Shown here one piece after another: positions 45,305 through 54,923 of a stretch of 64,000 bases of DNA. The position numbers and the translations under genes are program-made. Numbering within the stretch: position 1 is the first letter of the stretch; each line of letters begins with the position of its first letter. Origin of the DNA: Rheum nobile (lineage: Eukaryota > Streptophyta > Magnoliopsida > Caryophyllales > Polygonaceae); the NCBI GenBank assembly GCA_027886185.1, contig WOAB01000583.1:7564001-7628000 (forward strand). The letters run 5' to 3'. The notes under the pieces are model-generated. The model did no database searches, had not been told where the DNA came from, and worked only from the letters and a program-made list of their open reading frames with translations.

Positions 45305-46444
45305 TCAGGGATAGTATTTGCGGAGCCTCATGACGTTCCATGAATTGGGGATCGGATTGCCGGCGTGGTCTTTCAATCTGTAGGCCCCAGCAGCGACTTC
45401 TTTCGCAATAATATAGGGGCCTTCCCAGCTGGGGTCCAGTTTCCCGCCTTTGGTCTTGCGAAGGACCAAATCTCCTTGTGCGAACTTCCGGGGCTTAATT
45501 CTCTTGTTGTGATATGTGGCGATGCGCCTCTTGTATTCTTGCTCGCGGATTTCGGCCATCTCTCTCATTTCTTCGCGGAGTTGTATTTCTGCTTTCATCT
45601 TTTCTTGATTTTCTTCTTCGTCGTACTGGAGAATCCTCTCACTTGGGAATAAATGTTCGACTGGGACTACAGCTTCTACCCCATACGTTAGTGCGAAGGG
45701 AGTTTCCCCCGTTCCTCGTTTGGACATGGTCCTGTTGGCCCATAGCACCATGTGAAGCACTTCCGCCCATCTTCCTTGGGCTTTAGTTAATCTCCTTTTC
45801 AACCCGTGTAAGATCTTCCCGTTGGCGTTTTATACCTGGCCATTTGTCTGGGGGTGTGAAACAGATGCGAAGTGTAGTCTGATGCCCAAGCCTTCGCAGA
45901 AGTCTTTCAACTTATCCGTGCAGAACTGGGGTCCCCTGTCTGTCACGATGTCTTGTGGTAGTCCGAAGCGGCATACAATACTCTGCCATACGAATTTCTT
46001 GACCTGCTCTACAGTCGTTGAGGCCAGCGGGACCGCCTCGATCCATTTGGTAAAGTAATCAATTGCTACGAGCACATACTGCAACTGACCTGGGGCTTTC
46101 GGAAACGGGCCGAGGAGATCTATCCCCCACTTCGCGAAGGGGCATGGAGAACTGATGGTTTGCATCGGGACTCCTGGTTGGTGGAAGGCGGGTGCGTGAA
46201 CCTGACATCCCCTGCATGATTGAGCCACCTTTATGGCGTCGGCCTTCATCGTGGGCCAGAAATAACCTGCCCGCGTAGTTTTATACACCATGGCCCTCCA
46301 TCCCGAGTGACTCCCGCAAATTCCTTCATGTATTTCGAGCATTAAACTGTACCCGTCGGCGAGGGAAAGGCATTTTAATCCCGCCATCATGTAGCCCTTT
46401 TTGTACAGAACTCCGCCGCTTATATAAAATCGAGAAGCTCTGAT
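45305..46444 (-). pseudogene. Gypsy integrase, stop at the third catalytic position
   Basis: Reading continues in frame after the stop at 46445. It has an HHCC zinc-binding region (HEGICGSHSG ... CRGCQVH), a catalytic core with KWGIDLLGPFP (first Asp) and IVTDRGPQF (second Asp), then HPQTNGQV followed by TAA at 45830-45832. In the family the residue after NGQV is the catalytic Glu, so the stop replaces it. The C-terminal part (TKAQGRWAEVLHMVLWANRT ... GDLVLRKTKG, ending WNVMRLRKYYP) is intact to 45305. Confidence 0.85.
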
Positions 46445-49027
46445 TTACAGCTTCCTCTTTTCTTTTGAGTCTTCGGGGACTTTTCCCTCTTGGAGGTACT
46501 CACGGATAGGGGTCCTCCAGTCACTCGGTTGTGTCTCTTCTACATCCACCGACATAACCTCTTGCTCTACCGCTCTCTGTGTCCTTGTCTCTAGCCATAC
46601 GTGCCCTTTCGCCTGCAGCTTTGCTCGGGAACCCAACTTGGCTAGCTCGTCTTCTGGCCCGTTCTCGGCCTTGGGTATTGAGTGTATTTCAAAATGGTCG
46701 AGAGCGGAGCATAGTGTCGCTGTCTTCCGATGATATGCGGGAAGACTTCCAGTTTTAGCTTCATACTCCCCGCGAAGTTGCTTGACGACTACCTCCGAGT
46801 CACAGTAGCACTTCACATTTTTTGCTCCATTTGTCAGTGCCAACTCCACCCCAGCTATGACTGCCTCATACTCTGCTTCGTTGTTGGTCGCTTGGAAACT
46901 CAAAGTCAGGGCGTACTGGTAGTTCTCACCGCCTGGAGAAGTTAAAGTGACACCGGCCCCGCAGCCTTCCTCGTTGACTGCTCCATCCGTGAACATGACC
47001 CACGCGGGATGGTTCTCGGGTAATCTCCCCACATCGGCTTCGCGGAAACTCGTCTCCACTATGAAATCTGCTAAAGCCTGTGCTTTGACTGTCGGTCTTG
47101 GGCGATATTCGATCTCGAATTCAGTCAGTTCTACTACCCACTTAGTCAGCCTCCCTGAGACCATTGGTCTGTGGAAGAAACTCCGCAATGGTAGGTCGGA
47201 GAGCACCTGAATGGGGTGTGCTTGGAAGTACGGGCGCAATTTCCTTGCTGCCATCACTATAGCCAGCGCGATCTTTTCCACGGGAGGGTAGCGAGTTTCC
47301 GCTGGGATAAGCGCTCGACTGACAAAATATATTGGGTGTTCCTGTTGTCTCACCAGGACGGCGCTGATGGCCCTAGAGCTGGAGGAAATATAGAGTTGAA
47401 GGTCTTCTCCCATCACGGGTGCTGCCAGAGTGGGCAGTCTTGTCAAGTGAGCTTTCAGCTCGTGGAAGGCCTCTTCACACTTTGTTGACCACTCGAACTT
47501 CTCGGGTTTCCGAAGGATATTGAAGAATGGAAGGCTTTTCTCGGCCAGCTTGGAACAGAAGCGGGCTAGATAATTTACTGACCCAATGACGCGTTGGACT
47601 TCCTTCTGGCTTCGCGGAGGTGTCATGGCCATAACAGCATTCAACCTCTCAGGATTGACATCTATACCTCTTGAGCTGATGAAGAAACCCAGAAACTTGC
47701 CCGCTTTTACGCCGAATACGCACTTCTCGGGGTTGAGGTTCATGCCATTCTTACGCAGCGTCTCAAACACCTCGCGGAGGTCTGCTGGGTGATCTGTTTC
47801 TTTCCTGCTCTTAACAACAATGTCGTCTACGTAGGCCTCCACTGTCTTTCCGAGCTGGTCTCGGAAGATTGCATCCACTAACCTCTGGAAGGTTGCTCCT
47901 GCATTTTTCAAGCCGAACGGCATCACTCTGTAACAGAAAGTTCCCCGTTCCGTGATAAACGAAGTGTGCTCCTCGTCTCTGGGATTCATCTTCACTTGAT
48001 TATACCCAAAATATGCATCAAGGAAGGATAGGGCCTCATGTCCCGCTGTAGAGTCTACCAGCTGATCTATAGACGGCAGCGGATAATTGTCCTTCGGGCA
48101 TGCCTTATTTAAGTCGGTGAAGTCGACACACATTCTCCATTTCCCGTTCGACTTTCGTACCATGACGACGTTGGCGAGCCACTTCGGGTATTGTACTTCT
48201 CTGATGAATCCAGCCCTCAAAAGTTTTTCGACTTCCTCCTTCGCGCCTTGTGCTCTATCGCCTGCCAACTTTCTTTTCTTTTGCCTGACAGGTTTTGCAT
48301 CACGTGTTATATTCAACGAGTGAGTCATGAGTTTGGCAGGAAAACCTCGCAAGTCTCTGGGTGCCCACGCGAAGATGTCTCGCGGCTGAGATAGCAATTC
48401 TTCCATTCGCTGCTGGGTGTCAGGTCTGAGGGCGTTGCCGGTGTACAGCTTTTCCTCGCCGTTTCGGAAGGGGGTAATGCATCTCCGTTCCTCTTCTGTC
48501 ACTACCTTTTCCAGGCGGCTTCTTACCTCTAGCTCTGCCTCCTCGTCAAGGTTTACTACACTGTTCGCGGAAGAGTCAGGCATACTCGCCTCTTGCAACG
48601 CTAGGACCGATCCTTCATTCCCTTTGAAGGCCAACTGGTAGCAAGCGTGGCTTTCATCTGGGTGGCTTCTCGAGATGCCGGCTCCCAGAAGCACGAGGAA
48701 TTTCACGAGTGAGTGGTACACCGATACAGCCGCTTGAAACTGATGGAGGGAGGTTCTACCCAGTATGACGTTGTATGCAGAGGGGGCTTTGAGAACCACG
48801 AAGTCAACTTTCTCAGCTCGGCGCCTGCCTTCTTTGTCCCCCAAAATGAGGTTGATGGTCACTGAGCCTACGGCTTTTACACGTTCTCCCGCGAAGCCGA
48901 CCAAGGTGCATTCCGTGGCCTTCAGGCGAGTAGGGTCCGGGTTCAACTGTTCATATGCGCCCCAGTAGAGAATGTCCGCGGAGCTCCCTGTATCCACCAG
49001 TACTCTTTTTACGGTCTTGGTCTCCAT
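46445..49027 (-). CDS. pol: Gypsy protease, reverse transcriptase and dual RNase H
   Basis: An 860-residue open frame. The protease active site VDTGSSADILYW is at about residues 11-22. RT begins near 255 (GFIREVQYPKWLANVVMVRK), with FLDAYFGYNQVKMNP, MPFGLKNAGATFQ and YVDDIVVKSRK (near 405), so the YVDD site is intact. A Ty3-type RNase H region (EEAFHELKAHLT ... HPIYFVSRAL) follows at 510-590 and an archaeal-type RNase H (VMFTDGAVNEEGCGAG ... NNEAEYEAVIAGVELAL ... CYCDSEVVVKQL) at about 680-780. The frame ends in TAA at 46445-46447, before the integrase, which is normally fused. In-frame sequence ARSYDPLVIHVQ upstream links it to gag across another stop. Confidence 0.9.
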   Translation of the reverse strand: METKTVKRVLVDTGSSADILYWGAYEQLNPDPTRLKATECTLVGFAGERVKAVGSVTINLILGDKEGRRRAEKVDFVVLKAPSAYNVILGRTSLHQFQAAVSVYHSLVKFLVLLGAGISRSHPDESHACYQLAFKGNEGSVLALQEASMPDSSANSVVNLDEEAELEVRSRLEKVVTEEERRCITPFRNGEEKLYTGNALRPDTQQRMEELLSQPRDIFAWAPRDLRGFPAKLMTHSLNITRDAKPVRQKKRKLAGDRAQGAKEEVEKLLRAGFIREVQYPKWLANVVMVRKSNGKWRMCVDFTDLNKACPKDNYPLPSIDQLVDSTAGHEALSFLDAYFGYNQVKMNPRDEEHTSFITERGTFCYRVMPFGLKNAGATFQRLVDAIFRDQLGKTVEAYVDDIVVKSRKETDHPADLREVFETLRKNGMNLNPEKCVFGVKAGKFLGFFISSRGIDVNPERLNAVMAMTPPRSQKEVQRVIGSVNYLARFCSKLAEKSLPFFNILRKPEKFEWSTKCEEAFHELKAHLTRLPTLAAPVMGEDLQLYISSSSRAISAVLVRQQEHPIYFVSRALIPAETRYPPVEKIALAIVMAARKLRPYFQAHPIQVLSDLPLRSFFHRPMVSGRLTKWVVELTEFEIEYRPRPTVKAQALADFIVETSFREADVGRLPENHPAWVMFTDGAVNEEGCGAGVTLTSPGGENYQYALTLSFQATNNEAEYEAVIAGVELALTNGAKNVKCYCDSEVVVKQLRGEYEAKTGSLPAYHRKTATLCSALDHFEIHSIPKAENGPEDELAKLGSRAKLQAKGHVWLETRTQRAVEQEVMSVDVEETQPSDWRTPIREYLQEGKVPEDSKEKRKL

Positions 49028-49063
49028 TTGGACGTGGATGACTAGTGGATCGTAGCTTCTAGC

Positions 49064-50643
49064 TTATGGGTGTGACACATCCTTCTCAGTGAAAGTCAAT
49101 TGATGATGCTCGCGGATTCTTTTATCAATATTCATCACTGGCTTTCCTTCGGGGAGGAGTATGTTGGCTATCCTCCTCGCTTCGCGCCTGCTCGGGTGTC
49201 CGGGTGTGTGACCGCCTACGATGGTTCCTACGTGTCCATCCGGTCTTGGAAAACTAAGCTCCCGCCCTGTGGGTTGAAGGGGTCTTTGCGACAGTGGCCT
49301 TGCGGGGTGTGGGGTAGGCGTCTTCCTCGGGGAGCCGTATCCCATGCATTCACGAGCATCATGACCTGTGGACTGATGATATGAGCAGAACTTCCCACCT
49401 CCTTGTCGCGGAGCTGGTGGAGGACCATTACTACGCGGAGTTGGAGGGCGGAAACTGCCGCGCGGGGCCGATGCTCTGTACTGTGTCTGTCCTTGAGGTC
49501 GAGGCGATGCCACTGGTCTGTATTCCCTCGTGTTCATCTCAACCATTGCATGTTGGTTCACGTGTGCCTTCCCCTTATCTTGCGGCTGATGGCGACGGGG
49601 TTCCCAACTAGGAGCGTCTCTCTTGTTGGATTCCTGTTTTCCTTTCGGGCCTGTTGATGGGGGGGAAATGCCTTGTGAGAGCTCTTCTGCGCGAATGTGT
49701 GTGTTTGCTTTCTCAAGCAGTTTCATGTAGGTTTCCGGGGCTTTCTTGCTCACGAAAAACTTAAAAGCTGAGTTGGCTAGACCTTGGATGAAGGCCATAC
49801 GGGCGATCTTCTCGTTGAAGTCATGAACCTGGACCACCTCCGTGGTGAACCTCCGCACATACCCGGCTAGGCTTTCTCCTTTCCGCTGCTTCATAGTGAG
49901 GATTTCCTGCATTCCCTTTTTTCTTTTCTGTGCACTCCCGAAGTGGGCTATGAACAGGTCCTCCAACTGCTTGAAAGATTCGATGCTACCCGGGGGAAGG
50001 TTCACCATCCAGGTGAGTGTCGGGCCTGCGAGTGTATTTGGGAAGGACTTGCACATGGTGGCCTCGTCTGCTCGACTCACCAGCATCGCGTAGCGATACT
50101 TCGACAGATAATCACTCGGGTCTTCGCTTCCCGTGTACTCTCTGAGGATAGGGAGTTGGAGTCGTACGGTGGCTCTGCCAGCAAGATGTGCTCCGCGAAA
50201 GCAGTAGCCCCATAGAGCGTCAGCGGCGAGTTCAGCGTCATGGGCGGCTTTCGATGGACCGTAGTATACCCCCGTGGGTCTTCTCTTCGTGAAGGATGGT
50301 ACTGGTAGCCGGGAGCCATGGATACTCGGTCCGCGTATACATTTCCCCCATACTCCTCCGGGAATGGGTCCTGGACTTGTGGCCCTTCCAACGGCACGCG
50401 AGGAGGGTGTTCTGGGTACTGGTGCTGCTGTCGGGCGTAGCGTTGCCACTCCTGAAATTGTCGGAACTGTTCCAGCTCCTCTCCTTCTAACACAAGTCTA
50501 CGGCCTGGCGGCGGTACTGAACTTCTGGCTGACGGAGCCGGACGATTCACTGGTATTGGTTCCTCTCTTTGTTGTAGATCTTCTCTGGGAGCTTGTGACT
50601 GAATTTCTTCTGAACCACCATGTAGTGATTGCTCGTTGTCCAT
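49064..50643 (-). pseudogene. gag: Gypsy Gag, one frameshift
   Basis: The start MDNEQSLHGGSEEIQSQAPR is open to about 50165, where the text PPYDSN passes into another frame as LPILREYTGSEDPSDYLSKY. This second frame carries the gag core (GPTLTWMVNLPPGSIESFKQ, FGSAQKRKKGMQEI, MKQRKGESLAGYVRRFTTEV, MAFIQGLANSAF) and a CCHC-like knuckle CSYHQSTGHDAREC. It ends HP-stop (TAA, 49064-49066), after which the frame is open into the protease. The stop may be a mutation or a programmed gag-pol boundary; the frameshift is certainly damaging. Confidence 0.85.
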
Positions 50644-50680
50644 TCTTCCAGGGTGTTTTAACTAGCTGCGTGAGAAATTC

Positions 50681-50697
50681 CCCACGGTCGGCGCCAG
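50681..50697 (-). other. Primer binding site of the gypsy element
   Basis: The minus strand reads TGGCGCCGACCGTGGGG one base inside the 5' LTR. TGGCGCCG starts are used by several gypsy lineages; which tRNA is complementary here was not checked. Confidence 0.75.
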
Positions 50698-51332
50698 TGC
50701 AGAAACCCGGATTCGACAGAGGACGTCGAGCTGGCACTCTCAGACGCCTTGGGTTGGATCTCCCTTTTTGCACTTCCTTCACCTGGGAACTTCTGTCTCG
50801 CAAAGATGACCCTGGATGTCCTGGACTGCACTGATGCGGACTCCTGCTTCAGCTCCGATTCCCTGAAACAAATCCCGGAAGATTGGGTTCCGGGAGAAGA
50901 CTCTCCGACGCCCAAGTCAGCTTCGGCTTTAACACAGAGGGGAATAAAACAGTGTTTCTTTTTGAGACAAAGGAAAGGAATGAGGAAAAGGATGACAGTA
51001 TATCCAATTCAATCAAGATCAGACCAAACTATGAACAGTAGAGCTCAGTGAAATGACGGCATCACATTTATCACAGCCGCCATTTCATTCTTAGGGTTTT
51101 TTGGGATTTGTGAAGGAAGGTTTTCTTGCTCCAAAAGAGATCCCATTCTTTCCTTCTTTACTCCTATTTATAGCCGATCGGGATTAGAAGGAACGATTGG
51201 GCTTTTTTTATTGGGCCGGCCCAATCTTCCACAGATTGGATAGACGTTACGCGGAAGGGAGGGTGTGGGTTTACTCCTTCGCGGGCATGTCTACCCTCCG
51301 CGAGCGGGAGCTACGCGAATCATGGTCCCACA
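50698..51332 (-). repeat. 5' LTR of the gypsy element (635 bp)
   Basis: Partner of 40100-40735, starting TGCAGAAACC and ending GGTCCCACA in plus reading; followed by the CCCAC duplication. Confidence 0.9.
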
Positions 51333-51340
51333 CCCACAAC

Positions 51341-51402
51341 TATAAATGACAACTTTTTCCCTGGACATTTTCCTGAACGGCCTATTATGCCTGGTGCTCT
51401 CC
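51341..51402 (+). pseudogene. fabZ: FabZ exon continuation after the insertion
   Basis: It reads (I)NDNFFPGHFPERPIMPGAL, the residues directly following IKNVT at 33979, and includes the catalytic-loop HFPERPIMPG. At 51402 the similarity stops in mid-exon, so the captured FabZ piece ended here before the LTR element inserted. Confidence 0.85.
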
Positions 51403-51504
51403 TTTGGTGGCTTACAAGTCCGCGCAGGTGCTCCTTCTGCTCGCCATCCGTCCTCTTGTTGTCACTTGTTGTGAGTAACATGTGTGATGTTTTTCTTGTG
51501 TTAG

Positions 51505-52072
51505 GACATTGCTGTTGCTGAGTTGGCTCCTACTCACCCAAATAGGCTGGGACTTGCTCTTAACTTCTCAGTGTTCTACTATGAGATCTTGAACTCGCCT
51601 GATCGTGCTTGCACTCTTGCTAAGCAGGTTTGTATTCCCAGATCTCATGTGCTCAGCTCAGCGTATTTTATGATCGCATCTTGTGTAATATGACTCCATA
51701 TCATGTCAAAGGCGACGGACCGTGTAGCTTGTATGTACAATACAACTTTGTTTTGATTGCTGTTGCAGCTCTTTGTCACTTCTGATTGGTTTTACTGCAT
51801 CTAGCCTTGTGTACAAGGCTCAAATGAAAGGTGAATTACGCAAATCAGGACCTTTCCATGGGTTCATCATCCACTGCATTACTAGTCTCTCTAGAACTGT
51901 GTCTCCTCTACACTTCGTTGGCAGGAAACTCGACTAATTCTGAATTCAGTTCAATTGTATCTCTAACATGCATATTATCTTTGCCTATTAGGCTTTTGAC
52001 GAGGCCATATCCGAGCTCGATACCTTGGGAGAGGAATCCTACAAGGACAGCACGTTGATCATGCAGCTTCCA
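51505..52072 (+). pseudogene. 14-3-3 protein gene fragment, two exons (captured)
   Basis: Exon 51505-51627 reads DIAVAELAPTHPNRLGLALN and FSVFYYEILNSPDRACTLAKQ, the conserved helix 7-8 region of plant 14-3-3 proteins. A GT-AG intron (51628-51992) follows, then 51993-52072 [20 protein letters not shown] and TLIMQLP. The protein start, remaining helices and the C-terminal end are absent. It directly follows the FabZ piece and is itself followed by the GGGACAGTT terminus. Confidence 0.88.
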
Positions 52073-52310
52073 AAATGTCTCTTTAGATAATTTTAACAGT
52101 TGGAAATTCTTTGTTCGTTGTAGCTTTTTATATAGTACATGATGTTTGTCTTGAATTGATTACCTAGGTTAGGCAGCTAGCTTCAGCAATAAATTATTTA
52201 CATACATATATATGCACATTCTTCTTTTATTTCCTTACTTTGTGTCTCTAAACAAGATTTACCGAGGGCCGGTTGTAACCTGTAACTCAGTGATTAATTC
52301 AAGGCTAACT

Positions 52311-52775
52311 TAATTTTGGGACAGTTTTCAAGTGTCCCTAAAGAGACAATTTTCAACTGTTCATAAAGAAAAAATATTGTTAAACAACTGTCCCTAAAAA
52401 AGACACTTTCAAAATGTCTTTGGGGACATATGTCCCTAAAGAGACACTTCAAGAAGCATATGGGGATAGTTTTCCACAACTGTCCCTAAAGAGACACTTC
52501 AAGAAGCATATGGGGACAGTTGGAAACTGTCCCTAAAGAGACAATTTTCAACTGTCCCTAGAGAGAAAGTATTGTTAAACAATTGTCCCTAAAAAAAAGA
52601 CACTTCCAAAATGGTTTTGGGGACAACTATCCCTAAAGAGGCACTTCAAGAAACATATGGGGACAGTTGGAAACTGTCCCTAAAGAGACAATTAACTGTC
52701 CCTAGAGAGAAAATATTGTTAAACAACTGTCCCTAAAAAAGACACTTCCAAAATGTATTTGGGGACAACTGTCCT
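52311..52775 (-). repeat. Right inverted terminal region, AACTGTCCC arrays
   Basis: Complement of the left region. It contains about three tandem units with AACTGTCCCTAAAGAGACA, AGAAAGTATTGTTAAACAA and CACTTCAAGAAGCATATGGG. Confidence 0.8.
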
Positions 52776-52869
52776 GCGTGTTAGAACAATAGAGGGTCAC
52801 GCTTGCAATTTCGAACTAAAGGGGCCTAAGCGTGCTATTTATGTGAAAATCGGGCCCAATTTTCTCTTT

Positions 52870-53075
52870 TTTTAATTCGGTTTAACCGAACCGAAAACCG
52901 AAACCCAAAAATACCTAAATCGAAACCCGAACCGAATTATTTCGGTTTCGATTTGGATCGGTCCGATTCGGTTAAAAAACCTAAATCGAAACCCGAACCG
53001 AACTATTTCGGTTTCGATTTGGATCGGTCCGATTCGGTTAAAAAATTCGGTTAAACCGAACCGTGCTCAGGCCTA
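52870..53075. repeat. CGGTT/AACCG-rich repeat with a doubled 67-bp unit
   Basis: AACCGAACCG and TTCGGTTTCG blocks dominate. A unit starting CCTAAATCGAAACCCGAACC is tandemly doubled (about 52912-52979 and 52980-53046). The right end GTGCTCAGGCCTA resembles the termini of the CCGG-rich miniatures elsewhere in the window, but a left terminus and target duplication are not visible. Confidence 0.65.
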
Positions 53076-53079
53076 TGTT

Positions 53080-54923
53080 TTATATGAACTTTTTGATAAT
53101 GTTTTGAGCCAGCTTTTCGATGATATAAGGGAGATGTAACTAGACAGCTTTTCTTATTCAATAAAAATGGTGAGAATGATGTCTCTCCTTCTAACAAAGA
53201 AAAGCATTAACTAAATAGGAATACGGGTTTTGTCAGTTGAATGTTCATAATGTTAATACAAAGCTGTCAGCATCGAAACTGTAGAAATTTGGTGCATGCA
53301 TGTGGCTCCATGATAATATCTCTTATTGTTTCCCTATTCAATCCTCCTGTGTTGTAAAGGCAGAGGCCTGCTTTTCCGACCTATGTGTATTTCCACTCTT
53401 ATTGTTTATATGACCACTCTTTCTTTTTTCTTGCCCGCTTTTTGTTCTAGAGTCGGTGCAAGTCACTTCTCTTCGCCCTATTGGTTTTATAACTTAATGT
53501 TGAAGTCAGCTACATAAATTAAGCAGCCTATAGATTCCGCAGAGCACCTACTTTTAAAAGCATTTACAGATGCTTATACTATGTTTTGCTCCACTAGATC
53601 AATCCAGATTATGCTTGATTCACAGGCCTTTTGCCAACAAGGGTATTAAACTGCGTGATGGCAACTCTTGAGAAGTTCACATGTCAAATCTTGTTGATAC
53701 ACACATGTGCAAGAACTAAGCAAATATCGGTATCAACAGAGCAAATAAGCATCATTCCCGGTACACAACTTTGGCATCCCTACACAACCAGATCTGCCCT
53801 GATGTAATCACTGAGCAATTCATAGCCATCGTCACCTGGTTTACTAGAATTTGTTTAGCAAATATGACTTTACATACAGGAACATGTACAAGTAGCTCTT
53901 GTTTTCATGAGTGCAGGATGCAAGAACTCAGATAAACAAGTCGAATTCAAGAGGGGAAAAAAAAGTCAAATTGAAACCAAAACAATTGATAATTTGATAG
54001 GTCCTCGACTCTCTTCCCAAGCAAATCGAGAGGGGCAATAAATCGGAGGGCATAATTTTTTTTTTTTTTTTTTGACAAGCTTATTCATCATGTGTCGTCG
54101 TCTTGTTCCAGCCACATTCTTGATTTCTTTCTCTCTCATCCAAAGCCCCAAACGTAATTATAAACCTAGTTGAACGTCCGCAATTGCTGAGAAAACAATC
54201 ACATACTGCTAAATGAGTGCACATCAAAGTATTATACCACAAAGTTCAACAATAAACACAAATCAGCAAAAGACAGATCAGAATACAGATACAATTCCTA
54301 CAACATTGTCTTTCAAACACGACCTATGACAAAAAAAAAACATTCTTCATTCTTCATGCTAAAGAATGGGATAAGCAATAGAAGTTTCATTTTCAATTAG
54401 TACATGAATGAAGCTATATCATCATGGAGTCTCTCAAGTTCAATCCTTGTTCTCTGTGCATCAAATCGATATAACTAAGTCAATCCATGTGTAACATTGC
54501 ATACCATCCACAATAACAAATATTATATGATGATGCCAAAGAACTAAATCAACTTGGCAGTTTCATGAGATTACTTAAAGATAAATTGAAGTAAAGATAG
54601 GATTTTTATTGTTTGACTTGCTATACACAATCCGTAACCTTCATGAGACAAAATCTATCAAACTCATATATCTTGTAACCACTGATAACAATCAACAATG
54701 ATATACAACTACAGTTGCCAGCATGAAATAAAAACCTATACCAACACAAAATAGTACGACAATTATGTCTTGCATTCAAAAAAACACATTCTTATTCGAA
54801 TTGAAACTCATCGTCATCGCTGCTTCTTCCAATTCAGAATAAATTAGAACAAAATAAGTTCAGAAACTAAAACTCAAATCTTAATGGGGAAAAAGGATAT
54901 CAAGCTTACAAGTATGAAAGAAA
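53080..54923. other. Intergenic DNA and probable 3' untranslated region of the CIP8-like gene
   Basis: I see no gene. The part next to 54923 is downstream of the minus-strand RING gene. AGGTAT-free, T-rich intron-like sequence suggests that an intron may follow the stop codon, but this cannot be settled from the sequence. Confidence 0.45.

Larger units (their letters stand above)
40100..51332 (-). mobile_element. Complete Tat-type Ty3/gypsy retrotransposon, 11.2 kb
   Basis: It is flanked by the 5-bp duplication CCCAC (40095-40099 and 51333-51337). On the minus strand: 5' LTR 50698-51332, primer site TGGCGCCGACCGTGGGG (complement of 50681-50697), gag, protease, RT, RNase H, a second archaeal-type RNase H, integrase, then a 4.5-kb region with antisense ORFs, a purine tract (complement of about 40736-40750) and 3' LTR 40100-40735. 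Dual RNase H and antisense ORFs before the 3' LTR are marks of the Tat lineage. LTRs look about 97% alike by eye. Gag-pol has a frameshift and three stops. Confidence 0.92.
33980..51338 (-). mobile_element. Large-LTR non-autonomous retroelement inserted in the FabZ fragment
   Basis: The 5-bp sequence ACTAT occurs on both sides (33975-33979 and 51339-51343), and removing the element restores the FabZ frame. It reads on the minus strand. The 3' LTR is 33980-35984, followed inward by a purine tract (complement of 35985-36000). The internal region (about 35985-38217) lacks gag and pol. The right LTR starts near 38241 and ends CCCACA, its last base being 51338, because a gypsy element is inserted at CCCAC. 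A primer site like that of the gypsy element (complement of about 38201-38217) lies just outside the right LTR. The outermost 160 bp of the left LTR (33980-34137) are missing from the right one. Confidence 0.75.
31267..52790. mobile_element. Pack-type DNA transposon carrying three host gene fragments (about 4.2 kb without insertions)
   Basis: Inverted terminal regions, each of several hundred bp and built of GGGACAGTT/AACTGTCCC units, lie at 31272-31640 and 52311-52775. Between them are exon-bearing fragments of unrelated genes: an LRR receptor kinase, FabZ and 14-3-3. The FabZ fragment is split by an LTR element (33980-51338). Subterminal AACTGTCCCTAAA-like arrays are typical of CACTA elements, but no CACTA terminus or 3-bp duplication is visible, so a Mutator-type element with long inverted ends remains possible. 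The outer edges are approximate. Confidence 0.65.
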
